Positions 37,111-48,434 of a stretch of DNA of 64,000 nt are shown piece after piece. The DNA is from Brassica napus (Eukaryota > Streptophyta > Magnoliopsida > Brassicales > Brassicaceae), in assembly GCF_020379485.1 (NCBI RefSeq), contig NC_063436.1:20210423-20274422 (forward strand). Direction: 5' to 3'. The translations under genes were made by a program, and so were the position numbers. The notes under the pieces were generated by a model. It was not told where the DNA came from and searched no databases. It worked only from the letters and a program-made list of their open reading frames with translations. Each line of letters opens with the position of its first letter. Position 1 is the stretch's first letter.

Positions 37111-38351
37111 ATACAAGTGACGAAGAGAAGGAAATCGAGCAGCAAGCAATAGACAAGGAAGGAAGAAGAGATCAACAATGGAAGAAAGGGTCAAAGATTT
37201 TACGATTAAGAAAACTTCCCAAAGCTGACTCTCTTATTCGACGGTCAGAGAGCAAACAAATAGGTTTAGGAAATTTTGTTATTAATAATTTTTTTTGGTA
37301 AAAAATACTAATAAATATAAGACTTTGTTATAATATTCTAATTATAATATGTCATTATATATCCATTCTATTCTATTCCGAAGTACAAAATAATATTTGT
37401 CTTGATTTTTTACAAATGTTTATTCATATTTAACTGATTTTAACCATTTCATTTCGTGACAAAAAAAACCATTTCATTTATTGTTTTTTTAACTAATTCA
37501 ATAACATTTATTACAAAGTATAAATATAATTTATTTATTTTAAAATATTATATCTTTATATTCCTTTTCACTATTTTGACTATTTTATTAATTATCTTTC
37601 CCATAAAATTTATTTTAAATGTTAATATAATAATTCGGCATTTTTATATGAAATTACTCAATTTGTCAAAAAAAATTAAAACGGTTTACAAAAGAATTTT
37701 TTATTTAATTATAGAATCAGTCATATACGCCTTTAAGTACATATTTTTTCTTTTGGATACTTTTTGGGTTTTAAAATTAAAATTTATTCGATTATTATAA
37801 AAAAAAATGTGGGTTTCGAATCGGATCTTTCCAGATTTTGACAGATTTACTTCTTATGCATAAATACCTAAAAGAATATCCAAATAACTTATTAGAAATG
37901 TCATTAAATAGTTTACAAAAAAAATAAAAACTAAAATATGTGCAGATCAAGCTCAAGCTCTGGTATCTATTTAATTATAAATGTCTCTACAAACTTTATA
38001 ATATCAACATGTGAATGTACGTACCTAATTATTTTAATTATTTTCGGAACCAAATTATTTAGTTCTCGATAATTTCGTTTAATTAATTATTTTTGACTAT
38101 CCGTTTAGATTTACATAAATGGTATCATTGTTATAGTTTTATATGTTTGGATGAGGGTATCTCACATAATTGATTTATTTGTTGAAGACAACTACTATGT
38201 TGGGGAGTTGGGATTAAAACAGCGTGAAACTTCTTCTAATCATTAACGATCACATGGATAATGCGTTATCAACAGCATGAAACTTCCAATCATTCACCAT
38301 CACATGGATAATGTGTAATCAAACACCCGTAACATTTTGGATATCTATCTA
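37111..38351. other. LCV 5' flank, AT-rich spacer
   Basis: No further gene. Near 38215-38330 the phrase tgaaacttc...atca(c/t)catggataatg.gt.atcaa occurs twice in tandem. Confidence 0.4.
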
Positions 38352-39323
38352 TCTATATATATAAATAAATGTTCGCCTCTCTCCCGTGAAGCCACATCAT
38401 CAATTCGTGCGTTCTGAGAGTGACATGTGTCCAATTTTATATTTAGGGCCAAAATAAATGAATGCAGTTAAGGGTAATTGAACTCAGCACCTCTAGCACT
38501 GGTAATTTCTCTTAGAACCACTAGGCTAAAATCACTTTTTATAAATATGTGGCCGCGAAAATACTTATTATCGTGTGAGCTGGAAGCTCAAGCTTCTTCT
38601 GCTTGTGGCCAGGGCCGACACTGAACTGACGTCAAGATGAAGATCGTGAAGTTAAAAACTTTGCTCCAAACAGTTTTACAATGTTTCCAACCTTTATAAC
38701 TTGATGCATATAATATATATCAAAATACATTTGTTGTACACGCTTTTATTAGTTTTGCTTTTAAAAGAAGGTATTTACAGTTATAAATGTTTTGTGCCAG
38801 TGAAGTAATGGTTAAAAAATCTATATACATATATCATTTTAAAATAACACTCAACTTCTATATATAGTCAATACATATGTCCATGTTATATTATAGACTA
38901 AATATTTTCTTTTTTAAAAATATTGAAAACAATTTTTTTAATCTACAAGCAAATGTTGTAGAGCAAGTATGCATTATACAAAATAATATATATTTAAAAT
39001 TCATACACAAAAACATAAAAGTTGTTATAGGTCTCTTTCTGACACATGCACACTCCACTATGAATAAGAATTAAAAAAAACAGTATTGTCATCAAACTTT
39101 ATCACAAATCCACATTTGTACATCTATAATTATGAGTTGGACAATTAGTTAATTTGATACAATATCAAAGCAAGAATAATCAAAAAACAACTATACCACC
39201 GCATACTAATAAGTAAAACATAACAGATAACCAAATTCTTGAATCTTAAAACAAATTTCAACTCGAACATTTAGTGAATATTAAATTAACTAATATCCCG
39301 CCCGTAGGGCGGACCGACCCTAG
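38352..39323 (+). mobile_element. Non-autonomous Helitron
   Basis: The 5' end reads A|TCTATATATATAAATAAATG. The 3' end has a 6-bp stem hairpin CCGCCC-gta-GGGCGG (39298-39312), then 11 bases ending CTAG|T, the Helitron signature: start TC, hairpin about 11 nt before CTRR, insertion between A and T. No Rep/helicase ORF. It carries internal sequence shared with the repeat at 24481-25520. Neighbouring TC dinucleotides make the exact 5' base uncertain by about 8 bp. Confidence 0.82.
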
Positions 39324-39873
39324 TTTTAGGATAAAATAATGGTTTAATTGATATTATACATTTGTAACAGCAAAAAGACTACATTTTTACGTCAGAAGGA
39401 TTGCAAAAGTGTGTTATCTCCTAGTCTAGAAGCTAGAAGCTCCGTCCTCAAAAAGTTAAAAAGATAAGAAGCTCAGTCCTCCTCAAAAGCTTCACAAGCT
39501 TTAGTGGAAAATAGTAAAATCTTGCTAAGAAAAGAGTGAGAAACACGAGCTCCAAACCTTGTAAGTGTACCTTTACACCATACGCTTCTTGTTTGCCATG
39601 TTATGTCCATGATTAATATCCACTATTTTGTAAGTGAAGAACGACAAAGACATCAGTTAAAGATTATGAAACAACATGTACACGATTGAGATATAGTTTA
39701 TCTTTTTCAAAATTTTAAACCCCTTAAGCTAGGGACTTCTCTTTCCGAGGAATAAAGCCAGAAGGAAGGGTGTGAGTGTGAACATTGTACAGTTCATTTG
39801 CTACTATGCTTTCATTCCTTGTCCCTAGCTACACTCTTATGTCCTCTGTAAGCGTATCACCGCGCATGGATTT
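39324..39873. other. ROPGEF8 3' flank
   Basis: No gene seen. Confidence 0.4.
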
Positions 39874-42800
39874 TCATGATAAATTTGTATCTTTGGGGCT
39901 TCTAAAACCGTTAAAATTCTCTAGCTTCTCCAAGTAGGATAACTTTTTCGGCGTAACACTTGGGGGTGTGGTAGGTTTATCACTCCAACCCATGAAATCG
40001 AACAAGGTCTTGGAATGCTGCCGGTCAAGCTTCTCGGTTTCTTCGCCCGAGTTAGAAGACCCCGGTGACTCTGAATCCGTCTCCGTTCGCCCACCATCTG
40101 ATGTTTCTTCAGCCAATAAAGCCTGCTTTAGTGCCAAAGAATCTGTGTAAAGAACATCTTCTATTCTTGACATCACCGTGTAAGCCAAGCTCTCAAGTAT
40201 CCTCGAGTAACTCTCCAACACCGCTTGTCCAATGTCCTGTATTCATTTAAGCAATTAATAGTTAAGACTATTATCTATTGTTTCCTATAACCATAAATAT
40301 TAGAGAAATAACTTTATGATAGTAGTAAAACACTTTTTATTACAAAATAGTAGTACACAAGAAAAAAAATCCAAAATGTAATTAACTAAAAGTTAAAAAG
40401 ACTTTTATTTGTTTTATATTTGAGTTTGGATTTATTGATTAGAGTTTAAGCTTTAGTTTTTGGGGGTGTGATTAGGGTAAGAGATTAAAGTTTGAAGTAA
40501 TTTACATTATTTTACCCATGAAATAATGCTATTTTGGAGAGTTTTTCCTTTTCTGCTATTTTGTCATAATTTTTTTGTGTTATCTAAGGGATTTGCCTTA
40601 AAAATTATGTTATTTATTGTTATCTAACTCGTCTACCGTAGATGAAGGATCAATCGCATAATTATTAACTGGACTGACATTCTATCATTGTCATCGGTTG
40701 ATGATGGACTAATTAACTAATATATTGCTTTGCATTTACCTTGTTAAACTGAATCTTGGAGATGTCAAGGGAAGATTGAGGAAGGCCAGGAAATTTCTGT
40801 TTGAGGAAGACCAAGATCGTCTCTGCTCTCTCTTCGAACAACTCTCTTTTCTCCAAGCTAACAGCTGATCCCCAAGAAGATTTGCTGTCCTTTACGTGAA
40901 GCTTCCTCTTCCAAATCACAACAGATGCCTCAATCTTATTCTTCAAATCCAACACTTTGTGCTCTGTCGACAAGTCCATCATGGACAAGAACTGCGCTGG
41001 ATCAAACCACTCCTCCGTTATGCTCTTGTAGATCGAATCTCCAAGACTGGCTCTTCCGTTCTAGCAACATAAATTAAAGCTTAAAATCTGTATATAACAC
41101 AACAAAAGGAGACATGAAATATTGTTTACCTTTGGGAGAGAATCGATGTATCTCTCGGGTATAGCCATTTCAGAGAGGACTTGAGCATTAATGGCCATTG
41201 CAGCTTTTTGAACCTGTGTGACTGAATCTTTTTGGAAGTAAAGCATTCTCCGAGCCGGGTCAGACAAACCGCCGGGAGGAACTTTCACCGGAGGAAGCCA
41301 CCATTTGTCGTTTGACCTTGCATTGCTCGCTTGTTTCCCTTCTTCTGAATCTCTTGACACATAATAAAACTCATTGTGTCCTTTGAAATTGTCAAGTGTA
41401 TCCTGAACATGTTTTTATCACCATTAATCCATTATAGGTAGCTCTTACACTAACTACTATATTTATGTCGGATTATCAACAAGAAAATGAAATATAGTAA
41501 AACTTGTATAATTTATTCTCTAAATTCTTAATTTTTTTTTGTGACAAAAAAATAAGTTTAAACTTGACTACAAAAATGGAAACACATACGATGAGCATGG
41601 TGTCGAGTTTTCGAAGGGCTGGGATGTTCATGAGAAGATCACCTCTTTGTCTTGTCACCATAATCTACGTAAAATAATTAATCATTATAAATCTGTGTCT
41701 ATAAATAATATACTTCCTTTGGGAGGATTCGAACCTCGGTGCAAACTCCATCTTTGTTCGTTTGCTTAGAAGGAACAAACTCGACAATGTGATCGGTCAC
41801 AGACAACAACCAATCAATCTCTTTCTTCCACCTAGCTTGTCTATCTTGTGGCATCGGTTGCAGCTTTGTCTGTTCCCCGAATATAGACGCTGAACATCGA
41901 CCGTACCATCATCAAAAAATCACAAGAAGTCAATCAAAGCCCTTAAAATTACTTGTGTTGGAACTTGGAAGGAGAGTTAATGACAAAGATTTACCAGCAA
42001 GATTTGTGATAGCGTTGGAAAGAGCCAGAGCAGAAGATACGCCTTTTCCGCCACCAGACATATCTTCTCCAAGTAGTAGTTTTGCGAACCTGTCCTTCAT
42101 CATATCCGTATCTGCAATACTTATGTCATTATTAGGGTTTCTCTAAAAAAAGTTAGGAAAACATTTGTAGTCCGTCAAGAACCGGTCTTGTACATAGTCA
42201 GATCGATGAAACATTTGCCCTGTAACCCTTAAATTTTCAAGATTTTATGTACATAACTATATGGCTTCCAAATTGTTTAAGACAGAACTTAATTAAAATT
42301 TTACTGAATTATCTATAATCTCCAAAATCTCATGATTTCTTCCTATGTTAGTTCATAAACTCCTGGACTAACCCTAACAAAAAAAAACAAGTTATTGGGA
42401 AAAAAGATTCACTGGTCTTGTACATAACTATATGGCTTCCAAATTGTTTAAGACAAAACTTTATTAAAATTTTACTGAATTATCTATAATCTCCAAAATC
42501 TTATGATTTCTTCCTACGTTAGCCCATAAACTCTTGGACTAACCCAAACCAAAAAAAAAACAAGTTATTGGAAAAAAAGATCCATCGGTCTTGTACATAA
42601 CTATATGGCTTCCAAATTGTTTAAGACAAAACTTTATTAAATTTTACTGAATTATCTATAATCTCCAAAATTTCATGATTTCTTCCTACGTTAGCTCATA
42701 AACTCTTGGACTAACCCAAACCCAAAAAAACAAGTTATTGGGAAAAAAGATCCATCGGTCTTGTACATAACTATATGGCTTCCAAATTGTTTAAGACAAA

Positions 42801-43179
42801 ACTTTATTAAATTTTACTGAATTATCTATAATCTCCAAAATCTCATGATTTCTTTCTATGTTAGCATATAAACTCCTGGACTAACCCTAACCAAGAAAAA
42901 ACAAGTTATTGAGAAAAAAGATTCACCTGCTTGTTGTCTATCGGGTCGTTTTCCCGGCCGAGTAAGAGGGGAAATCATTGGAGGAATGCTCTCAACGGGG
43001 CTTTCTTCTAAGCTATCAGAGTTTTGACTTTCGGGCGTGTTGGATTCGACAAGATGTGAATCTCCGTTCTCCAGGACAAGTGTTTGAGATTGTTGCTGTT
43101 TTGTGGAGGGTGAATCAAACATTCTTTTGAAATTGAATGATTTTGAAGCGCTTAGTCCTCGTTCCAACGCTGCAACCAT
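39874..43179 (-). CDS. ROPGEF8: RHO-of-plants guanine nucleotide exchange factor (ROPGEF8-like)
   Basis: Seven exons (42927-43179, 41995-42111, 41735-41889, 41590-41664, 41130-41402, 40740-41060, 39874-40236; minus strand) give 518 residues. Residues 1-84 are a variable serine-rich N-terminus. About 85-430 is the PRONE domain ([95 protein letters not shown]), and the tail is a regulatory C-terminus. PRONE proteins exchange GDP for GTP on ROP GTPases at the plasma membrane; several ROPGEFs act in pollen. It is syntenic with At3g24620 (from memory). The start was chosen at MVAALERG, as in the family. Intron 1 holds a tandem array that reaches its splice donor. Confidence 0.95.
42230..42926. repeat. 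Tandem array in ROPGEF8 intron 1, four units of about 171 bp
   Basis: The phrase acataactatatggcttcc starts at 42251, 42422, 42595 and 42765 (spacings 171, 173, 170). Each unit continues through aattgtttaagac, ttttactgaattatctataa, atgatttctt and acaagttattg. The last unit ends at the exon 1 donor. Confidence 0.93.
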
Positions 43180-43796
43180 GGTACGACAACGTTCGCTTGT
43201 TTTCTTGCCTCGCAAGTTAAACCCCGTTTTGCCTTTAAGATCCAGCTGATCTACGAGATGATATAACTTTTTAGAAAATGTATTGTAGGTTTTTGTGCTA
43301 CATTAAACAAAACAAAAAAAAAAAACTCTTTTTGGCTTTGAAGTGTAACAAAATTGTAAAGAACAAACGTCTGTCTTGGATTTAAGGATTAAAAACATTT
43401 CAAATATAAGAAATTAGTAAATCAAAATTTAGGAAGTTGGCTATTTTTAGGATTTGTTTCACTCTCTTCCGTGTTTGAAATAAATTGATGGTTTGTGGTA
43501 AAACTAAAATGGACGTTCCAGGAAGAACGGACAAGTCAATAAAAATTCAACTTTCTCATATGGGAGATCTACCACTCATCGTATAAACTATTTTGTTATC
43601 CTCCAAATTTTATCATTCCTTAATCGCTTTTTAAGTTAGTTTCAACCTAGAATTTTGATTGTAGACATGCTCTGAGTTTATATAACTAAAACACTGTGAA
43701 ACACAAACGAAATAATCAAATAAATAAGCTTATATAAATACAATTTTTTTTCCTTCTGAATTAACAGATTTGCAAACTAAAAATTATGAAACAAAG
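43180..43796. other. ROPGEF8 promoter side
   Basis: AT-rich 5' flank; no other gene seen. Confidence 0.4.
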
Positions 43797-44503
43797 GGGC
43801 TTATTTTAACCTGATATTATTAAAATAACAGATTTCCATCGTGCTTTTTTATATATGAACTTTGATACAGTGTTTATTCCAATTTAAACTAAATTTTTTT
43901 GAAATAAACTAGTTCAACTATCAGATTTAAGCCAAAATCAACATTGACCGACATTGTTTTAGTCAACTATGCTGAGTCAGTTGACACGCGTACAATATTT
44001 TGATGAGTCAAATGCCATGTTCTGATTTTTTTTTGATTCAACTACCACATATCTTTTTAGTTTGCAGATTGATAAAATCAAATTTTATTTTTATATTTTT
44101 TTTTATCAAAATCTGTTATTTTAATAATATTATTCTATTAAAATTTTGGTACATTTTTTTATAAAATGTTATAGAACTAAATAATCAAAGTATAATCAAT
44201 AAAAATTTATTATATAAAGTAATATATTAAAAATAAGGGATTTGTGATTAAAATACAAAAATAAATTAAAATTTATCAATCTGCAACCCAAAAATAATGT
44301 GTCATTTGAATCAAAATTGTATGTGCGGCAGCCAACTCAGCATAGTTGACTAAAACAATTTCGGCCAATGTTGATTTCGACTTAAATGTATAATTAAGGT
44401 AGTTTATTTCAAAAAAAACTTTGGTTTAGGTTGGAATAGTCACTGTATCAAAATTAAGATATAAAAAATCACAATGGAAATTGTTCAGGTTGAAATAGAC
44501 CTT
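43797..44503. mobile_element. Long-terminal-inverted-repeat (foldback/MULE-like) element
   Basis: The left arm (about 43797-44100) and the reverse complement of the right arm (about 44215-44503) align for most of their length. Shared landmarks are tattt(t/c)aacctga, tttgatacagtg, gaaataaact, aaatcaacattg and ttgttttagtcaactatgctgag. This gives two arms of nearly 300 bp around a short AT-rich centre, with no coding capacity. I could not define a target duplication. Confidence 0.75.
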
Positions 44504-46650
44504 TTTATCCTAGTTCTTATCTCAATGGTTCAGATATGACTAACTCCATATGTAAATGACCTATAGTCACTCCATTTTAAGCTTTTATTAACGAATCATC
44601 AATTAATATACGACTAAAGTTACTTACCTGATTAGGTGAGTTTGATAGTACAAACAGATGTGTCTCGGCTAACGAACCAACATCAACATTTCTCAACTTG
44701 TACAAAGTAAAAAGGATAGTTAAACAAGGCATGAATGTCATAGAGTTAAAAGTTTATTTTCACTATATATATAAACAAGATATTGAAGTTATTGTATCCA
44801 AATAAAGGTAAACTTTTTTAGAAAATATGTTACGTCATGAATTTCACAAAAAAAAAACTTAACAGTATAATTTTAACATTAATATGAAAAATAAAAATAT
44901 AATTGCACAGTCCGGACGAGATACACAATACAAAATAGCCTCACAAATAACATGTAAGAGTAAATGGCATAACAAAAAATAAACAGATCCTAAGATCTCA
45001 CACTACAAAAATGAAATAGAATATAGTCCATTAAATTATCGCAAGATTGATTAATCGAAACGACAAAAAATTGAATACCTTAATTTCAAATAATCTTAAC
45101 CGGAAAATGATAAAAATAAAAATAATCAATTGACACATAATATATAACCATAACATTTCAAAAAAAAATGATAAATAAAATATACAAATTTTCACCACGA
45201 AACACGGACCAATCCTTAGTATCAATATACTGTATATTTCTTATTCACTAATTTCACGTAATTAAGTTTGCAAAATTATACATATAATAGTCGGCTGATG
45301 GTGAAAGAATGAATAACTTCATATATATATATATATATATACAAAACGGGATTGGGAATTTGGGACCTCAAGCAAAAACAAAATTTGGTCCAGTATATCT
45401 AAAATTATGAAAAATCAAATTAAAGTCAGCAGTAAGTATCAAACTGAAACATATATATTCCAAAACACGTAACCAATTGTGGTAATGAATATTATCGAGA
45501 ATAATTGACCACTTGACTATAAAAATTCATTTAAAATTAGAAGCACACCAAACTTGTGTTTCTATTCTAGACCGGCTATGTGCAATAAAATGATGAATTT
45601 CTCATGATCCATAAAAATGATGGGGTTTTTTTTTTGCCAACTGATGTTTAGCTATTTTCTTATATGCAAAAATAGAAAAAGAAAATAGCATTACTGGAAG
45701 TTTAGCTTTCTTTTGTTTGCATCCATAGAAATATATTATCTTACTTGTTATTGTTTGTTAGGAAACAAATAAACAAATATGAAATTGTTGCATGGTTTGA
45801 GTAGATAATATATAAAGGAAGGGAAAGGAGCCGCAAAGGAATTGGTCACACAGCTGTAAATTAGCAAATCATAACTGAACAATCTCCTCCCAGTCAAACT
45901 CGCAACGTCTTTCCCAAAACATTTCGTGACGTATTGTGTCCTCAGCTCATTTGCGATTTCCATTTTTTGTGTTAATTATAAATCCTAAAAATGCAAACCT
46001 GATTAGTGAATAAAAATAATCACACAATTCTAATCACTTAGCAAAAGACGACAAAATAGAATCGGAAATAGCAAGTTTATCCATTGTAGCTTTGCTTCGC
46101 ATCATTGCACTCTTCACATGTGCGAGTGCGACTCCCGTTGTTATTTTCTCCGTCACGACAAAACACTTCCATTAGACATGCTCTAACCAATTTAGTCATA
46201 CGAATATATGCTTATTTTATGCCCATTTGAATATCAGGAGTGAAAATCCATCTATGAATCGTACCACTACTTTGGAAATTAGTTTAGGTCTCTTTTTGAG
46301 TTCAGAATACCTCCAATTTTTTTAAAAAAACATGTACTGGAGAATTCAAAAGAGAGACTAAAAACAAAATCAAACAAAAATTTAATACGTACAAATTTCG
46401 AAAGCATACAAACTCTATAAAATAATCGAGTTTCATCCTAAAAAAATATTTTCTAAGGAAGAGAATGTAGCGAGAATTCATCCACAATACTCGCTCCCCT
46501 AACGATAAAAGTAATATACAATTTTTTGCAGTAACAATCTAGACTCTAGTTGTCGACCTAGTTGTCGACCTGCAAGTGATGTTGGCAAGACCCAAACATC
46601 TATTTTAGATTAGATTCTAAGCTCATAATGTGAACTTGAACTAAAGTCTA
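44504..46650. other. Intergenic, AT-rich
   Basis: No gene recognised; (TA)n at about 45320-45340. Confidence 0.35.
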
Positions 46651-46791
46651 ATAAACGCGAGTAAATTATCAATGACATAACCATTACATGCATGCTAAAT
46701 AGAGCGACACTGGTTAATTATTTCTCGAAGCAAAATATCAATAAACGCAACTAAAATATCAATTACATAGCCATTACATGCATGCTAAATA
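46651..46791. repeat. Two-copy 50-bp direct repeat with CATGCATG
   Basis: ataaacgc.a.taaa.tatcaat.acata.ccattacatgcatgctaaata occurs at 46651 and 46741. Each copy contains the RY-type palindrome CATGCATG (46687-46694, 46777-46784). Confidence 0.75.
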
Positions 46792-48221
46792 TATGGTGGT
46801 GTCACCGTAGCTCATAAGCTAAAACTGTTTTATCACCTAACCGTTAATTACCACAACAACTACACATCCAGAGAACGTATCCATTCCAGTCTATACAAAA
46901 AGCTAAACTTTTTCCTCAGAGAAGTATTCATTTACGATATCTTTAATAAATACTTTCAGATATTTATTATTATTATTATTATAGTCATTTCTATTGTTTT
47001 ATGTAGCGAAGAAGACTAGACACGAATACAAAAGACAAGCATTGAAGCAATGAATATTCGACATTATTTTTAATGCAACTACATCTTCAAAAAGAAAAAA
47101 AGTTGATGACATAAGGGACGAGAGAAAAATGGTGAATGTAGACGTGACGGGTTAAAAATGGACAAAACTAAAGGCGAAGGTCGCAGAGGCATACGCAAAG
47201 CGTAGAGGCTACCGTGGCGCTACCTTAGTAGTATGGATGTTCTATTTATATATATACGGGTATGAGTACGTCTACGTACATCGGTACATGTAGGTATCTG
47301 AATTCTTTCAACAAAAAAGTAATTTGGATTTTATGATTTATAGTTTCCTTGGATTAAGTTAGACACAAACTTGTAAGAGGAGCTAGTATCTTTTTATAGC
47401 CGAAGCTATTAATAAAATTTGGTCTTCTTCAAACATCGTATGAGTTAACCATTTAAGTTATCGATTCTGAATTGACCTAATGTCCTATTTTTCGGCCCAA
47501 AATATTATAGGTCGTACTTATTCAGATACAATATCACTGAAGCGGATATTGATCTAATATATATATACACACATATATATGTATATAAATTAAATTGTTA
47601 ATTTGATCTTATGTTGCATATTTGATATCAACCGATTTATCAAAATACGTTCTTTTAAGAAAAAAGAGTTTAAGAAACTAATCAGTTTGTAATGCGTAAT
47701 ATATTGGTAAGCATGTTTTCTTTGTTATCAACTCAACAAACATGTTAACCCAAAAAAAAATTGAAACATTAAAACAAAACGGAACTAAAAAAAATATTGA
47801 ATCTAATACATGAGGCAAAGGGAGAGAAAGGTCCACGAAGAAAACTTTAAAGATGAGGTAAAGCGTCGTTATTGGCGGAAAGAATAAAAAAGGTTGCTTT
47901 GAACTCAGAAATGTTGACACATGGCAGCATGTGAAGACAACCCGCCGCTTAAACCACGAATGGTGACGGAAGGCTTCTTGTTTGCATGTGCAACCAATCT
48001 GTCCCTGTCTTACTATTTTTGGTTCCTCCTAAAAAATATGGTGAATTAGCTGGATAACTATAGTGGAATAAAAATTCACCATATATACCTATGTAAAATG
48101 TTAGTGTTGGTGATATGATAATTTGTCTCCAAAGTGAGCTGCTACACATTAAATAAAATAGAAACACATGCAAACAAGAAGCCACCACTGTAACCATAAT
48201 TTTTGGAAACACTCGTTCAAA
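46792..48221. other. Intergenic, AT-rich
   Basis: No gene recognised. A GC-richer patch at 47160-47230 is unassigned. Confidence 0.35.
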
Positions 48222-48434
48222 ACCTAATCCGGACTTCTAATTCTGGTGATAAAGGAGTTAAAGGCTGTGAATTTTGCCGGTTCGAAATCTGGTCACTAGG
48301 AAATTTACATACGGATCTGAAGACCGTTCACAGTGAGTTACATGATGACATCCTGACAGTGTTTTTGCTCGCTTTGGTTTTTAGTCTGGACCACTTCGGT
48401 GAATCAAAACACTCTGTTATCAAAAAAAAAAAGT
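48222..48434 (+). mobile_element. SINE-like element with poly(A)
   Basis: A tRNA-like head with box-A-like taattctggtgataaagg, box-B-like ggttcgaaatctg about 35 bp further on, a body of roughly 150 bp and a terminal A-run. It is a different family from the SINE at 27427. A clear target duplication was not found. Confidence 0.6.

Noticed and set aside
42230..42926. Centromeric satellite
   Set aside because: The unit length is similar, but the sequence is unlike the crucifer centromere satellites I know and there are only four units inside an intron.
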